Source of the DNA: Beta vulgaris subsp. vulgaris
Taxonomy: Eukaryota; Streptophyta; Magnoliopsida; Caryophyllales; Amaranthaceae
Direction: 5' to 3'
NCBI RefSeq assembly: GCF_026745355.1
Contig: NC_079208.1
Span: 24,794,805-24,858,804 of the forward strand
Length of the DNA: 64,000 bases
Under the pieces are notes generated by a model, which was not told the origin of the DNA, searched no databases, and saw only the letters and a program-made list of their open reading frames with translations. Each line of letters begins with the position of its first letter. The stretch's first letter is position 1. The position numbers and the translations under genes are program-made. Shown in pieces: positions 10,901 to 23,992 of the stretch.

Positions 10901-11960
10901 CTTCTTCTGCCGAATAGGCTTTTGCCCCGGCTCAATGTTGAGCTTATGGACGGCCACTTCAGGGTCTATCCCAGGCATCTCTTCTACAGCATAGGCAAAC
11001 ACATCTTCAAATTCTCGCAGCAACGCAACTAAGGCGTCCTGAATTTCTGATCTCAAAACTGATCCAATTTTCAATGTCCTTTCCGGACGCTCTGGATTCA
11101 AGCAAATCTCTACTGGACTTTCCACAGGCTCTGGACGTTCTAGTCCCAGACCCATTATAGCCATTATCTCAGATGAATGCTTTTCTTCTTTAATAGCCAA
11201 ACACTTTCTCTTCTTGCTAGGCAAAAGCATGGACGGATTGCTTTCAGGAAGAGGCGACTCCTGAACCTTCTCAACTTCCTTCTTTAAGCTCAACAATTTG
11301 GCCTTTACTTTCTGGCCGGACATCTTCCTTGTTCCTTCTCTTCCAAGATGATGGTTTGATGTGGTGAGATAGCATTCTCGCAGCTTGCTGATCTCCATAA
11401 AGAGATCCAATCTTCCCCATCACACTCAAACTTCATTAACATAGTGGTCACAAGACAGCCTTGATGTGATTTAAGGTAGGTCCCGAGAATGACATTATAA
11501 GCGTCAAGTCTCGTACTACCAAAAATTTCACAAAAAGCGTCCTGGCCGCATCTTTTTCTCCAACTCTGACGGGCAATGTGACGGTTCCCATAGGGTGTAT
11601 GACCCGCCGCCAAAACCATTATAGGATGATTGACCGGCATCAATCATTTTTGTCAAACTTTAACGAGACAAACAATCAGCACTGATTATATCAGTGAGCT
11701 TCCAGTATCAATCAAATTCGCCTAACCCTAAGGTTGGCAATCTTCATTTCCACCACAGGATCATCATGGGCGTCCTATCTTTCCCTCGGTCCAGCTCGCT
11801 GACCACTATTTTTGGAAAAGGATCAGACTCGGCCTGGTTGTGAGCATAACCTGGCTGAGTTCCCTCAAATAGTTTTTGTGGCCCGATTTGTTGGACCTCC
11901 AGCGCAAATCCTCCTGAGAACCTTACACTCATCATCCGTGCTATCTCCGTCCATTTTCTT
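7941..11960 (-). pseudogene. pol: Gypsy-1 pol: protease, reverse transcriptase, RNase H, archaeal-type RNase H, integrase
   Basis: Domains follow in order on the minus strand. Protease has DTGSS at 11695-11709. A linker with SLYGDQQ-type sequence follows around 11390-11440. Reverse transcriptase has WRMCVDYTNLNKACPKD and LRMPFGLRNAPATFQRL, with the catalytic YIDDM at 10448-10462. RNase H lies at about 9660-10050 (ILVYTDQPLRQVLHKMD). The second RNase H at about 9340-9640 has LMVDGSST and SNNEAEYEALLAG. Integrase has its HHCC region at about 8820-9000 (CDSCQKHGNI) and a core with WGMDILGPFP and VAVDYFTKWVEAEA. A C-terminal region at 7941-8201 has LRKMEAVGRAKELGKLTPNWEGPYKI. The frame breaks repeatedly, mostly by one base, and the residues across breaks stay family-like. 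These proteins copy and integrate the element in intact relatives. Confidence 0.9.
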
Positions 11961-11999
11961 CCTTGACGGTTATCCCTTTTCTGAAACTTCCTTCCTGAC

Positions 12000-13606
12000 G
12001 AGGGAGGTAATTGTTCATTTTCCTTTTCGAGCCAACTCTTCTAGGCTCGCTTCAAATGCTTGCATTCATTGGTTTCATGCCACAATCTTTGTGAAAGTGA
12101 CAATACTTGCTCTTGTCTCTGTTACGGTAAGGCGTCTTCATCTCGGCCGGCGCCTTTAGCTCATGCTGATCTTTTATTTCCATCAAAATGGAATATTGAT
12201 CTTTGTTGAACTCTATTGGTTCACTGAGGCCGCCGGCTCTGACCGCCTACTTCTCTTGGACGAAGTGGTCATAGAAGTCATTGCCCAAGTCTCAGCCTTC
12301 TTGGGCGGATTCTTTTTTGGCTGAACAGCTTCTTCACTTTCTTCACTTCTGGCTGTTTTGCTTCAGCACAAACCTCTGTGGCATGAATGAATGCTTCAGC
12401 CTCCCTCAATGCTTCCGTCAAAGTAGTGATTTTCTTCTTCACCAAATCAAACTTAAAACTTCCTGGTCTTAGCCTCTGATGAAGGCGTCAAACGCCACAC
12501 CGCATTCAGATCTTGGATCTGCAATGCCTCTAGATTAACCTCTTCACATAACCTCTCAAGGCTCCTTAGGACCTTGGATGACCTTTCCCAGGTGCATGCT
12601 TGTTTTTGTTCTTGACGATTAGCCACAAAGTGACTGGTGAATAGAATGCTAAGTTCAGTAAAATTGTTCACTGAGTTAGGGGCAAGTTGTTAAACCATTT
12701 TTGCGCTACTCCTTTCAAAGTAGCTGGAAAATTCTTACACCAAGTAGCATCGTCCACCCCTTGGACATACATCTGATGCTTGTAAGCTGATAGGTGATCG
12801 TCCGGATCAGTAGTTCCGTCAAAAGGTTCAATGGTTGGGAGCTTAACCTTTGGGAAAGGAGGGGACTCCATGATCCTGACCGAGAAAGGAGTGGGCCAAT
12901 TGATCTGGAGTGCCGCCACCTGCCCCTCAATGGGTATGTGCTCCTGACGGTACTCTTTCAAAACCGGATTAGATGAGGTGTTAGCTAAGGCTTGACGCCT
13001 GTACACCATAGGCTGCAAAACTGTCTTCTCTTGCCTGGCTGGAAAGCTGATGGACCACGGCTTCGCACCACTGTTCTGGACGGGAGCCTTAAGGACGGAT
13101 CCTTCATATATGGCGTGGAGCCAGAGGCGAACGCTGCTGTGCTGCCGCCCTCTTGGCCTCCAAGTACTCCGGGCATCAGTCTCCATCATGTGACCAGTAG
13201 GAGGGATATTATCTGCTGGACGGACCACCAGTTTCCAGTCCATCTTCCTCCTAGAATCACTGACTGCTGGCTGCTTTCCTTTGGAAGGCGGCCTAGTCAA
13301 TTCTGGCCGAGGTGGCCGACTAGGTCCTGGACGACCCTCTGGGATCGCCCTTTAGTGGCGCAGCTGCCTCTTCTCTCGGACTCATCTGAAAAAATACATG
13401 TTGTTCTTAATCTGCTCTTCCATAACAGCGGCCATCCTGGCCTGGAAGTCATTCAATACATTTTCCAAATGACCAGCAGTCACTGGAGTTACAGTCCTAC
13501 CCTCGAGGTGAACGGCAGCATGGCCCTGATCCCTGCCTCGAGGTGCGTCTCTCGTCATCAACGGTATCATCCACCTGAACTCTAAAACTTCTGTTCCTTG
13601 CCACAT
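12000..13606 (-). pseudogene. gag: Gypsy-1 gag, frameshifted
   Basis: The N-terminal part is Pro/Arg-rich. The retrotransposon gag core is at about 12450-12900, with KLPTIEPFDGTTDPDDHLSAYK, LKGVAQKWFNNLP and FTELSILFTSHFVANRQE. After another frame change it reads LVKKKITTLTEALREAEAFIHATEV. Near 12060-12130 a region related to YCHFHKDCG resembles the knuckle found before protease in Tat gag proteins, here disrupted. Frame changes lie near 12670 and 12470 and further downstream. Gag forms the particle that packages element RNA in intact relatives. Confidence 0.85.
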
Positions 13607-13640
13607 TCGAAGAGTGACAGTCCGTCATTGTTGCGTCTCC

Positions 13641-13655
13641 CCACAGACGGCGCCA
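13641..13655 (-). other. Gypsy-1 primer binding site
   Basis: Minus-strand TGGCGCCGTCTGTGG begins two bases from the end of the 5' LTR. This is the position and TGG start of a tRNA primer site. The exact tRNA is not assigned here. Confidence 0.8.
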
Positions 13656-13657
13656 AA

Positions 13658-14283
13658 TGTTATGTAGTGTAAAACTAGCAAACTTATATCACACTCCCAA
13701 AGATGAGTTCTTGAAATTGGAGACTTGTGCAACAATGATTGATTCAAATCCCGAAGCAAACTCCTGACCAGCAACCTGCACAAAAAGGGACCCACCCTGG
13801 AGGTTTGGGTGGTATTTCCCCCTCCGAAGCTTAAGTCAGATGTCAGGGATGTAAAGGAACTTTTAGAGAGAGAAAGTAGAGAGAGAGAGAGAAGAATTTA
13901 TGACAGAGTAACAGTACTATGCTCTGAAAAACGTACCTTTCACCCTGAAATCAAGGACTATTTATACTGTTTGAAATGACTGTGTGCCTTGATGTACCCT
14001 AATTTGGGAGCATCTGATTGGCTAATCAAAGTAGGGGCACGTGCAGTAATTGATTGGTCAGCACACCTCACTTTCATAAAAAGGTGTAGATCATATTTTA
14101 CTGGGCCTAAGTAGATTTTTGGGGCCAGAAGAGGCCTCTAGTACACTTTCTTCAGAGAAACGTACTTTTAGGCCTGCCCTTCCAGACCCTTTGTACTTTT
14201 ACCTCTCTGCATGCATGCCACATGTAGGGCTCCGAGGGGGCCACGTGGCAGCACGATAGCCGTTGATTTTTTAGGCTACAACA
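13658..14283 (-). repeat. Gypsy-1 5' LTR
   Basis: A 626-bp partner of 2558-3193. It drives minus-strand transcription. The minus-strand TATAAATAG at 13958-13966 is the likely core promoter, and the same box is present in the Gypsy-2 LTR at 24313-24321. Confidence 0.95.
13958..13966 (-). promoter_or_regulatory. TATA box in Gypsy-1 5' LTR
   Basis: CTATTTATA on plus, TATAAATAG on minus. It is conserved in all three LTR copies of the family seen here, and directs transcription toward gag. Confidence 0.65.
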
Positions 14284-14288
14284 ATGAT
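14284..14288. other. Right target-site duplication of Gypsy-1 (ATGAT)
   Basis: Perfect copy of 2553-2557. Confidence 0.95.
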
Positions 14289-14327
14289 GATGCGGAAGAA
14301 GATCTAGACCCATCTACTTTTAAGTAG
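14289..14327 (+). CDS. Last codons of the CACTA B transposase after the nested Gypsy element
   Basis: Removing Gypsy-1 and one copy of the duplication joins the GAT repeat at 2557 to GAT GCG GAA GAA GAT at 14289. The same frame and acidic composition continue, and it ends at TAG 14325-14327 after twelve sense codons. It is listed separately because 11.7 kb of insertion divides the gene. Confidence 0.85.
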   Translation, partial: DAEEDLDPSTFK

Positions 14328-14569
14328 TTATAACACCGTGAATCATACATTAGATTTTGTAGTGTCTTATGAACTTCTAAATTTCGATATATTGTATTAT
14401 GTTTGGTGGATTTAGTAACGATTGATTTTATAATTCTTATTGTTTACACTTTATATTATATAATATGTTAATAAGTTTAAGTTGATTCCTATTTTATCCT
14501 TAAATTTGATATGAAAAAACTTTGAAGTTTATACTACATTATTCGTGCTACTAATCTGTGTTATTTTAG

Positions 14570-16651
14570 ATGTCTTCTTCTAGCGGACAAGGTAGAGCTT
14601 CAGGAAGCCAGTCTACTCCACATCTGGCAAATGATACTGAGGGCGAGAATCCTTCATCGAATGCTTATATTGTCACCACATAGGAACAGGGTGAAGGCGC
14701 GCGTTCTGCAAGCAATCAGCTGGACCCTACTACGCTATGGTAAAAAATGATTTTGATCCATTATGTTTCATATTATAATTTCTATTATTCATCTTAATGC
14801 ATGATAATTCTTTCTTAGTGTTTATAATATTCATCTTAGTGTTTATATTATCCATCTCAGTATATGCTAATTCTTTCTTAGTGAATGAAAGGTTTTTATT
14901 GTGATTATGTTACAAATTTTGTGTTATATTATAATTGTTTTTTTCTTTCTAAGGTTTGACAATAACAAAGTCACTCGATCTATTACGGAATGTTTCAAAG
15001 AGTACTGCATTGAGCCATGTAGAAATTGGACTGAAACAAGTCAATCAACAAAAGATCATTGGTTTAATCTTTTCAAGGTTAACACTTTAACTTAATTTTA
15101 TTCTATCACATATAAGACTATAAATATTTACTCAGTTCCAATGTTTGCATGATACAGCGTAAACACTCTTGGCATTCGGAGTTGGATTCGCAAGTAAGAG
15201 AAGGTTTTCAACGCAAAGTAGCTAAAAGACTCAAAGACTTGCATCATTGGGTGACATCGGAAAAAAAAAAAAAGGTGTATGACCAATATGGATGCCAGAG
15301 CAAGTACACCAACAACTTATGCAAAAAACAAAAGATGATGAGTTTAAGAAAAACTCATAACAATCGAAAAAGAACAAGAGAGGAGGATCGCTAGAAGGTG
15401 TTGTGGAACCTGGACATTGTTAAGGTTCATTTTCTACGGCCGGGTATGCAAGAAGGATGGTGAGTATATTGTTTTTAGTAACCATTTATAAGTTCGATAT
15501 TTTATAAATTATAAAATAATAATAAAGTTGATTATTTTTTTAACTAGGCTGGAAAAAATGGAGTATTGCCAAAAGCTGTTGATATCTACTTGGAGACGCA
15601 TTCAAAAGAACGACAACCAGGCCAAGGCAAGCAACTCATTGGCTCCAAATCAAAACAAATCATGGTTAGTGTATTTCATTTGATCAAATAACAAATTATA
15701 AATATATTTGGATCGTTGGTTGGATGACATATAATATTTTGATGGTTTGGATTGTTCTTTGGATGATTGGTTGGATGAATGGTTGGTTGAATTATTGGAA
15801 AGATTGTTAGATGAAATATAGTTTTTTTTTTTTTACTTTACATGTTTGTAGGCATGAAACTTTTTTTTTTTTGTTCTAAAATATAATAAAAAAATTGCCT
15901 TTTTTTTCTAGAAATGCAAGTATTTTAAGCATTAAAGCTTCATTATTTTTGATATTTTTTAGTGTTTAAATTAGTTTATAATTTACTTGTTTCATTATAT
16001 GAATATTTTGTTTTTTAGTTTTGAGTTATAATGTTGTTGGAATTACAATATTGGATTATTTTGCACTTTGTTGGTATATATATATATATATATTCACTTT
16101 TTTTTAGTATAAATTTAAACAAAATTTTGTCTATTTTTTCCTGAAAATATTGTGTATGCATATTAAATTGTTTATTTGATGCAGGATGATTATAATAAGA
16201 AATTGGATGATTATAGAGAGAAGGGAGTCAACAAAGATCCCAATGAAATGTACTTTGAGACAGTGGGTGGGAGGAAAAAAGGTTTAATTCCTGGCTTAGG
16301 TACAAGCGGTGATCTTCTTTACAAAAAAATCATCAACCCGCACTAGTAGCTCTTCTAGTGTCTACACGCCTTCTATGCTTTCTCAGCTTTCAACTACCGT
16401 GGAGCAATATCAGCAACAATTAGCAGATCAGGTGGCTGAATTTCAGAGGCAAAAAAATGAGTAGGAGGCATATCGTCTCCAAACGAAAAAAGGAAAGGGA
16501 AGAGGCAAAAAAATACATGGAGGAGAAAAAGACTACAATGGAAGAGTATTCTCAAATGATGAGTCAGTGTGGAGGTACTTTCCCTTTTACCCAACCACGT
16601 GACCCACGTGATCCTTCTAGTGGTGGATCAGAATTTCCTTGTAATACTTAG
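14570..16651 (+). pseudogene. CACTA B second gene, Transposase_24/TNPA-type
   Basis: The start MSSSSGQGRAS at 14570 leads into exon-like blocks. 14955-15079 reads FDNNKVTRSITECFKEYC. 15159-15290 reads HSWHSELDSQVREGFQRKVA. About 15547-15663 reads GVLPKAVDIYLETHSKE. 16186-16350 reads YFETVGGRKKGLIPGLGTSG. A Gln/Glu-rich C-terminal stretch near 16390-16650 is probably coiled coil. The Trp-rich middle and VGG..KG...GLGTSGD block match the plant Transposase_24 (Ptta/En-Spm) family, whose TNPA-like members bind subterminal repeats. Breaks: an in-frame TAG near 14681, a probable one-base slip in the A-run near 16323-16330, and a TAG near 16462. Introns with plausible GT-AG ends separate the blocks. 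Confidence 0.75.
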
Positions 16652-16849
16652 ACTTATAGTCTTTTATTAGTATATTATATATTTTGAGAAAAATGATGTT
16701 TAATTTGGTTGTTGGAATTACTATTAGATCTATATTTTGGAGAATAGGATGTTTAATATATGCTGTAACAAACCTATTATTTTGATATAAAGTGGAGGAT
16801 TAGTTTATATTGTGGTAAAAATAATGTTTTTTTTTTAGAAAATAATAGC

Positions 16850-17249
16850 AAATTACCGACCGAATAACGGTAGGCTTACCCATCTAAATACGTTGTCTAA
16901 CCTAACAAAAATAGTAGGTAAAATGTAAAAAAAGGTTGGTAATTACCTACTGTTACTGTTAAATTACCGACTGCGACCAAACCGGTAGGTAAATACCAAC
17001 AGATTGCTTGTAAGTAATTACCTACCGCTTATACCAACCGTGCAGCAGTAGATAATTACCTACTACATCTCAGAAGCGGTAGGTAACATTTTACCGACCG
17101 TTTTCCAGTTGGTGATCTGAAATTACCAACCAGCACTATACCAACCGCTAACCAGCGATCGTTCAGTGGTCGGTAAAACTTTTACCGTCCGTTTTTTGTG
17201 TTTTACCGACCGATTTAGGCGGTCGGTAAAAACACGGATTCTTGTAGTG
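16850..17249. repeat. CACTA B right subterminal repeats and terminal inverted repeat
   Basis: About 15-20 copies of TTACCGACCG/CGGTCGGTAA-type motifs (some written GGTAGGTAA) are spread over 400 bases in both orientations. They end in CACGGATTCTTGTAGTG. These are typical subterminal sites plus the CACTA terminus. The 3-bp target copy to the right would be CAA at 17250-17252; its partner is outside the window. Confidence 0.85.
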
Positions 17250-20200
17250 CAAAGCAGTGATTGTTACTCATTTGATGTCAATGAAGTTCGAGTGGGATGC
17301 GGGGAAGATTGCATCTCTATATGGAGATCACCAAGCAACAAGAGAATGCTATCTTACTACATTAAAACCCTCATCATGGAAGGGAGAAAAGTCATAACAA
17401 CCAAAGGAATTAGATACTGAGGCGGCCAAGATTGTGAAAGGCCAACTGGATGATCTGGAGACTATTGTGGATAGATCTCAAGCGAAGGCCCCTCAAATGA
17501 GCAAACCGTCTATTCTCTTGTCGTGTAAGAAGAGGAAGTGTATGGCCATCAAAGAAGAAAAAGCTTCGTCAGAAGAAGTGATGGCCATCATTGAAATTGG
17601 ACTAGAACGGTCAGAGCCAGTAGAAGAACCAATGGATATTTGATTATGAAAGAGGACGCGGAAAGTTGGATATGTTCTAGACAAAGCTCAAGGACAAGTT
17701 GGTCAAACTATTGAAAGAATTCAAAGACGTGTTTGCATATACTGTAGAAGAGGTGCCGGGAATTGATCTCGAAGTTGGCATTCACAAGATGAACATAGAT
17801 CCTAATCAAAAGCCAATTCGGCAGATGAACATCAATCCGTCGACCAATAGGTGCAGAAGCTCCTGAAGTCTAAATTCATCAGAGAGATTTATTATCCAGA
17901 CTGGATAGCAAATGTGGTCATGGTCCCTAAGGCGACAGGAACCTAGAGGATGTGCGTAGACTATATGGATCTAAATAAGGCTTGTCCACAGGACATTTTT
18001 CATCTGCCTAAGATAGATCGGTTAGTCGATTCCACGGTTGGGCATGCGCTGTTAAGTTTCATGGATGCCTAATTTGGTTTCCACCAAATTCCGATGTGGC
18101 CGGAAGATCAAGATAAGACCTCATTTATCACTGATAAGGGGCATTATGGGTGGCTGAGAATGCCATTCGGCCTTCGCAATGCGCAAGCTACCTTCCAACG
18201 GCTAATATTCACAGTTTTCCAGCCGCAGCTTGGGCTAAACATGCAGGCTTATATTGATGACATGATTATCAAAAGTCGGGAGGAGCTGAATCATATTGAT
18301 GATCTTCGAGAAACTTTCCTAACACTTAGAAAATTCAAGCTGAAGTTGAACCCTCAAAAATGCGTGTTTGGAGTGTTGGCAGGAAAGTTCCTGGGATTCC
18401 TGGTCGACAAGAGAGGAATTGAAGAAAACCCTAATAAGATTCAAGCAATTTTAAACATGACATCACCGTCCAAAGTCAAGGAAGTTCAACGTCTGACCGG
18501 GTGCTTGGCAGCCTTATGACGCTTTCTTTCTAAATTTGGGGACAAATGTCATCATTTTCTCTCAACGATAAAGAAAAAGGCAAAATTTGAGTGGATGGAA
18601 TAGGCGGAGCAAGCTCTCCAGTAAGTAAAGGAGCATCTACGACAGTTTCCTCGATTGGTTAGTCCGGTCGAAGGGAAAAAATTGTTTGTATACTTAGCCG
18701 TCTCACCTCATGCATTAAGTGCAGTTCTCCTGGCTGAAAGGGAGTTGGTGCAGGTCATCGTTTACTTCGTAAGCCATGTGTTAAAAGACGCAGAATGCAA
18801 ATATTCATTGGTGGAGTAGTTCGGCCTAGTGCCTCTCATGGCCAGCCGAAAATTGAGGCCGTATTTTCTGGCTCATAGCATCCTTATCTACACTAACCAG
18901 CCCCTAAAACAAGTTCTACATAAGATGAATGCTTCTGGACAAATGCTAAAATGGGCAGTGGAGCTGAACATGTTTGACCTAGCATTCTAACCCATAACAG
19001 CAATCAAAGGACAAGCCTTGGCTGATTTTATCGTAGAGCTTACTCGGCCTATGATTGAGCCCGTCCAAGACCCAGCTGGGGGCAGGAGACATTGGAGACT
19101 TATGGTGGATGGAGCTTCAACTTCTAATGGTTGCGGGGCTGGGATAATTTTCCAATCGCCGGAAGGGGACAAATTTGAGAACGCACTCAGATTTAAATTC
19201 CATGCGTCAAACAATGAAGCAGAATACGAAGCACTTCTAGCCGACATAAAAATGTGCAAGGCGGCATGAGCTTTGGAGATTAAGGCCAAAATAGATTCCC
19301 TATTGGTCGCCAGTCAAGTATATGGAGATTTTGAGTGTAAAGAAAATTCCATGAGTAAATACATGCAATTAATTCAAGAAGTAAAACCTTTAAAGCAGTT
19401 TGTACTCGACCAGATTCCAAGGTCTGAGAATCACCAGGCCGCTGCTCTTTCTAAACTAGCCAGTTCGGCCGAAAGGGATGTGTTGCGGATTGTGTTTTGG
19501 GAAGTAAAACCAACAAAAAGCATTGATCAAGAGCAAGTTTTGTTGTTCATCCGAGGAAATGACTGGATGGATCCCATCATTGAATTCAAGAAGACTGGAC
19601 GCCTACCATCAGACCTCTTGTAAGCTAAGTATGTGAAGGCATGGGACAAGTGGTTTGAGCTCTGGGATGAAACCTTCTACAAAAAAACGTTCAACCGTCC
19701 ACTCCTGAAGTGCATTACCAGGGAAGACGGATTGGATGTCTTATAAGAATTGCATGAAGGAGCTTGTGCCTCTTACATTGGGGGAAGAACATTGGGATAA
19801 AAGGCATTAAGGACAGGGTATTATTGGCCCACCTTAAAAGAAGACGCCCTGGTCTATGCTAAGAAATGTGATAGTTGTCAGAGGCATGGTAACATGCATC
19901 AGAAGTCGTCCAACTATCTGACCCCAATCATGTTCCCCCTTCCCTTCGCCAAATGGGGGATGGACATCTTAGGGCCATTTGCTGTAGCGGCCGGCCATAA
20001 GAAATTCGTGTTAGTAGCAGTGGACTACTTCACTAAATGGGGTGAGGCTGAGGCAATGAGAGGGATCACCACTAATGATGTAAAAGGCTTTATTTGGAAG
20101 AACATCATTACAAGGTTTGGTATGCCCCAGTTTATTATCTTCGACGATGGACCACAGTTTGAGACGCTTAAACTCAAGGATTGGTTGGCCGAGCAGGACA

Positions 20201-20757
20201 GCAAAGCCCACTTTGCGGCCTTTGCTCATCCTCGGGTAAACGGGCAAGTAGAGGCATTTAACAAGATCCTCTTGAATGGCATAAAAAAGAAGTTGGATAA
20301 CGCGAAAGGTTTATGGGTAAAGGAACTACAATTAGTTCTCTGGTCGATCAGAACTACGGCCAAGAACTCGACTGGGGAGACCCCATTTATGCTCGTCTAC
20401 GGCTCATAAGTCGACCTCTGCGAGTCATGTTATATTTAGAGGAAGACGCACGGCTTTGGACCAGGTTCCAGAAGTTAGGGGCAATGCCTGTTAAGAATGC
20501 AGTTGTATAAACTTCGAATGGCTCGCGAGTTTAACAAAAGGGTGGCCAGACGACCATTGAAGGTGGGGGGTCTTGTCTTAATGAAAATGTAAGCAATCGG
20601 CCGAGCAAAGAAAATGGGCAAGCTCAAGCCAAACTGTGAAGGTCCTTACAAGATCATCCAGGAAGTTCAGAGTGGTACCTTCGGTCTTGAGGCTATGGAT
20701 AGTGGTCCATTACATCGGACGTGGAACTCAAACACTTGAAAAAAATACTATATCTGA
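17250..20757 (+). pseudogene. pol: Gypsy-2 pol pseudogene
   Basis: The protease-RT linker reads MKFEWDAGKIASLYGDHQ at about 17276-17330. Reverse transcriptase at about 17850-18520 contains LRMPFGLRNAQATFQRL and AYIDDMIIKS. RNase H is at about 18690-19015, the second RNase H at 19018-19400 (LMVDGAST, SNNEAEYEALLAD), and integrase at about 19640-20410, with CDSCQRHGN, WGMDILGPFAVAAG, VAVDYFTKWGEAEA, FDDGPQFET and NGQVEAFNK. The C-terminal region at 20500-20757 contains GRAKKMGKLKPNCEGPYKI. In-frame stops occur at positions where Gypsy-1 has sense codons, for example TAG for the Trp of WRMCVDY near 17946. This copy cannot make a complete polyprotein. Confidence 0.9.
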
Positions 20758-21804
20758 TGTAATTAAAATGGAATTTTGTAGCTCTTTACCAAAAAAGTGC
20801 CATGGCACATTAATGAAAAAGTAGAAACGTATACATGTATCTTGGCTCTTTGTCAAGCAAAATTCATATAATAGAATACTACTTTTGCCCTATGACTGTC
20901 TCTTTACTTGTTATCTCTTACCATTTAATTAGGGGCATCTTACCACCTGCCAAAACGGTAGTCTGAACAAAATACTAAGTAACAAAGTAAAGAATAGCAC
21001 AAGGAAAATTCCTTAAAATTTACTTCTATTAGGAGATCAACCAAACATGTTATAAATATATAAGGATTTAAACATTACGAAAGCTCTCAAAACTCCAAGA
21101 GTTGAAATCTCTTAAATGAAGACGACTTTAATTAAGAAACCTTAGTATAGTGTTCTTACTTTCCGTCAAAAGGCCACTCAAGTAATAACTACCTTAGTAA
21201 AGGAATAAGTTATTATAGAACAGGACGGATTACTAATATCCTAAAATATTCTACCTTGCAATGTATGTCACTATCAAGCATGGTCGTTCTCCTTCTCGGA
21301 ACAAAGAGTTTGCCTAATTCTCTTCGTCCAAGAAGGGGGGAGATCCAATACATGGTGAATGTACAAATAAAAAGTAAGTAGCAAGTCGTCCAAAGTCAAG
21401 CGTTAAGAAATGACCTTAGACCGCATACGAACAACACTAACACTGGTGCAAGTTTTGACGAGTAACTTTGACACTTGGTGTTCAAATGATTTCTGGATTT
21501 AATTCGTCCATGGTTGGGAACATCCAGATTTTAGGACGAGTAACTTTGTCACTTGATTGTTAAAATTGTATTTTCGATTTAATTCGTTCATGACAATTCG
21601 TCCATGATTATTCTCAATTAGAAAAGGTGTTGTGGTACTTGATAAGAAAATTTGCAAACAGAGACAATGATTGGAAAAAATATTCTATTATAAAAAGTCA
21701 AAAAAGGATTACAACCTAGGCTACAAAAGAAAGAAAAATTAAACTAAGTACAAAAAAGGCCTACGGCAAAGATGTAACAACAATAGGCCCCAAGGCTAAA
21801 CACT
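20758..21804. other. Gypsy-2 spacer between pol and additional gene
   Basis: Non-coding. Like the Gypsy-1 spacer it is sprinkled with GACGA/TCGTCC motifs (for example 21300-21610). Nothing else recognisable. Confidence 0.5.
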
Positions 21805-23640
<1,836 letters not shown>

Positions 23641-23792
23641 TGGAATTACTTGGATGGTTGAAGAAAGTTATCGAGATCTTGGACAAATACTCTTTCTCTC
23701 TCTATAAGTTAAGTAAAAAATTCGGTAGAGTCTCTCTCTCTAGAAAAATTCTCTCAAGGTGTGAAAATGAATTCAAAAAGAACAAAGGCATG

Positions 23793-23801
23793 TATTTATA
23801 G
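23793..23801 (-). promoter_or_regulatory. TATA box of the Gypsy-2 additional gene
   Basis: Minus-strand CTATAAATA, in the same context as 3379-3387 in Gypsy-1 (upstream GGTCATTTTTACC, downstream leader with CT/GA repeats). Conservation in a decayed copy supports an ancestral promoter. Confidence 0.6.
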
Positions 23802-23982
23802 GGAGGTAAAAATGACCTCCCCATCCGATAAAGATAATTGTTGCATTTAACAAATCTCTGTGGGTTGACCTATTGAGGCCCGCAATTTGGTGCCATCTTC
23901 ATCTTGAAAGGGTTAGGGCAGTTCTCGTCGGTTAAAAGAGAATTCCAACCGTGTTGGGGCCTAAATCGTAAAATTCCTCTTT

Positions 23983-23992
23983 GAAGGGCAAA
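23983..23992 (+). other. Gypsy-2 polypurine tract
   Basis: GAAGGGCAAA directly precedes the TG of the 3' LTR. Confidence 0.7.

Larger units (their letters stand above)
2558..14283 (-). mobile_element. Gypsy-1: full-length Tat-type Ty3/Gypsy LTR retrotransposon
   Basis: The element is 11,726 bp with two similar LTRs (636 and 626 bp) that start TG and end CA, and a perfect ATGAT duplication. On the minus strand it carries a primer binding site, gag, protease, reverse transcriptase, RNase H, a second (archaeal-type) RNase H, and integrase. The second RNase H together with an additional gene downstream of pol in antisense places it in the Tat lineage (the Ogre/Retand/TatII-III group). It interrupts the acidic tail of the CACTA B transposase. 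The pol frame is broken mainly by single-base indels, so the copy is young or partly affected by assembly errors. Confidence 0.95.
477..17249 (+). mobile_element. CACTA (En/Spm) transposon B, 3' part, carrying a nested Gypsy element
   Basis: The plus strand carries, in order, a TNP2-type transposase, a second Transposase_24/TNPA-type gene, a subterminal repeat zone and the terminus TTCTTGTAGTG at 17239-17249 (inward reading CACTACAAGAA). Immediately after 17249 the sequence becomes the pol gene of a Tat Gypsy element (Gypsy-2), so B was inserted there. B is split by Gypsy-1 at 2558-14283 and by CACTA A at its left side. Its 5' end lies outside the window. The coding parts carry frameshifts and stops, so this copy is unlikely to be autonomous. 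Confidence 0.9.

Noticed and set aside
12794..13585. Plus-strand open frames across gag
   Set aside because: Shadows of the minus-strand gag. The minus frame has the gag family words.
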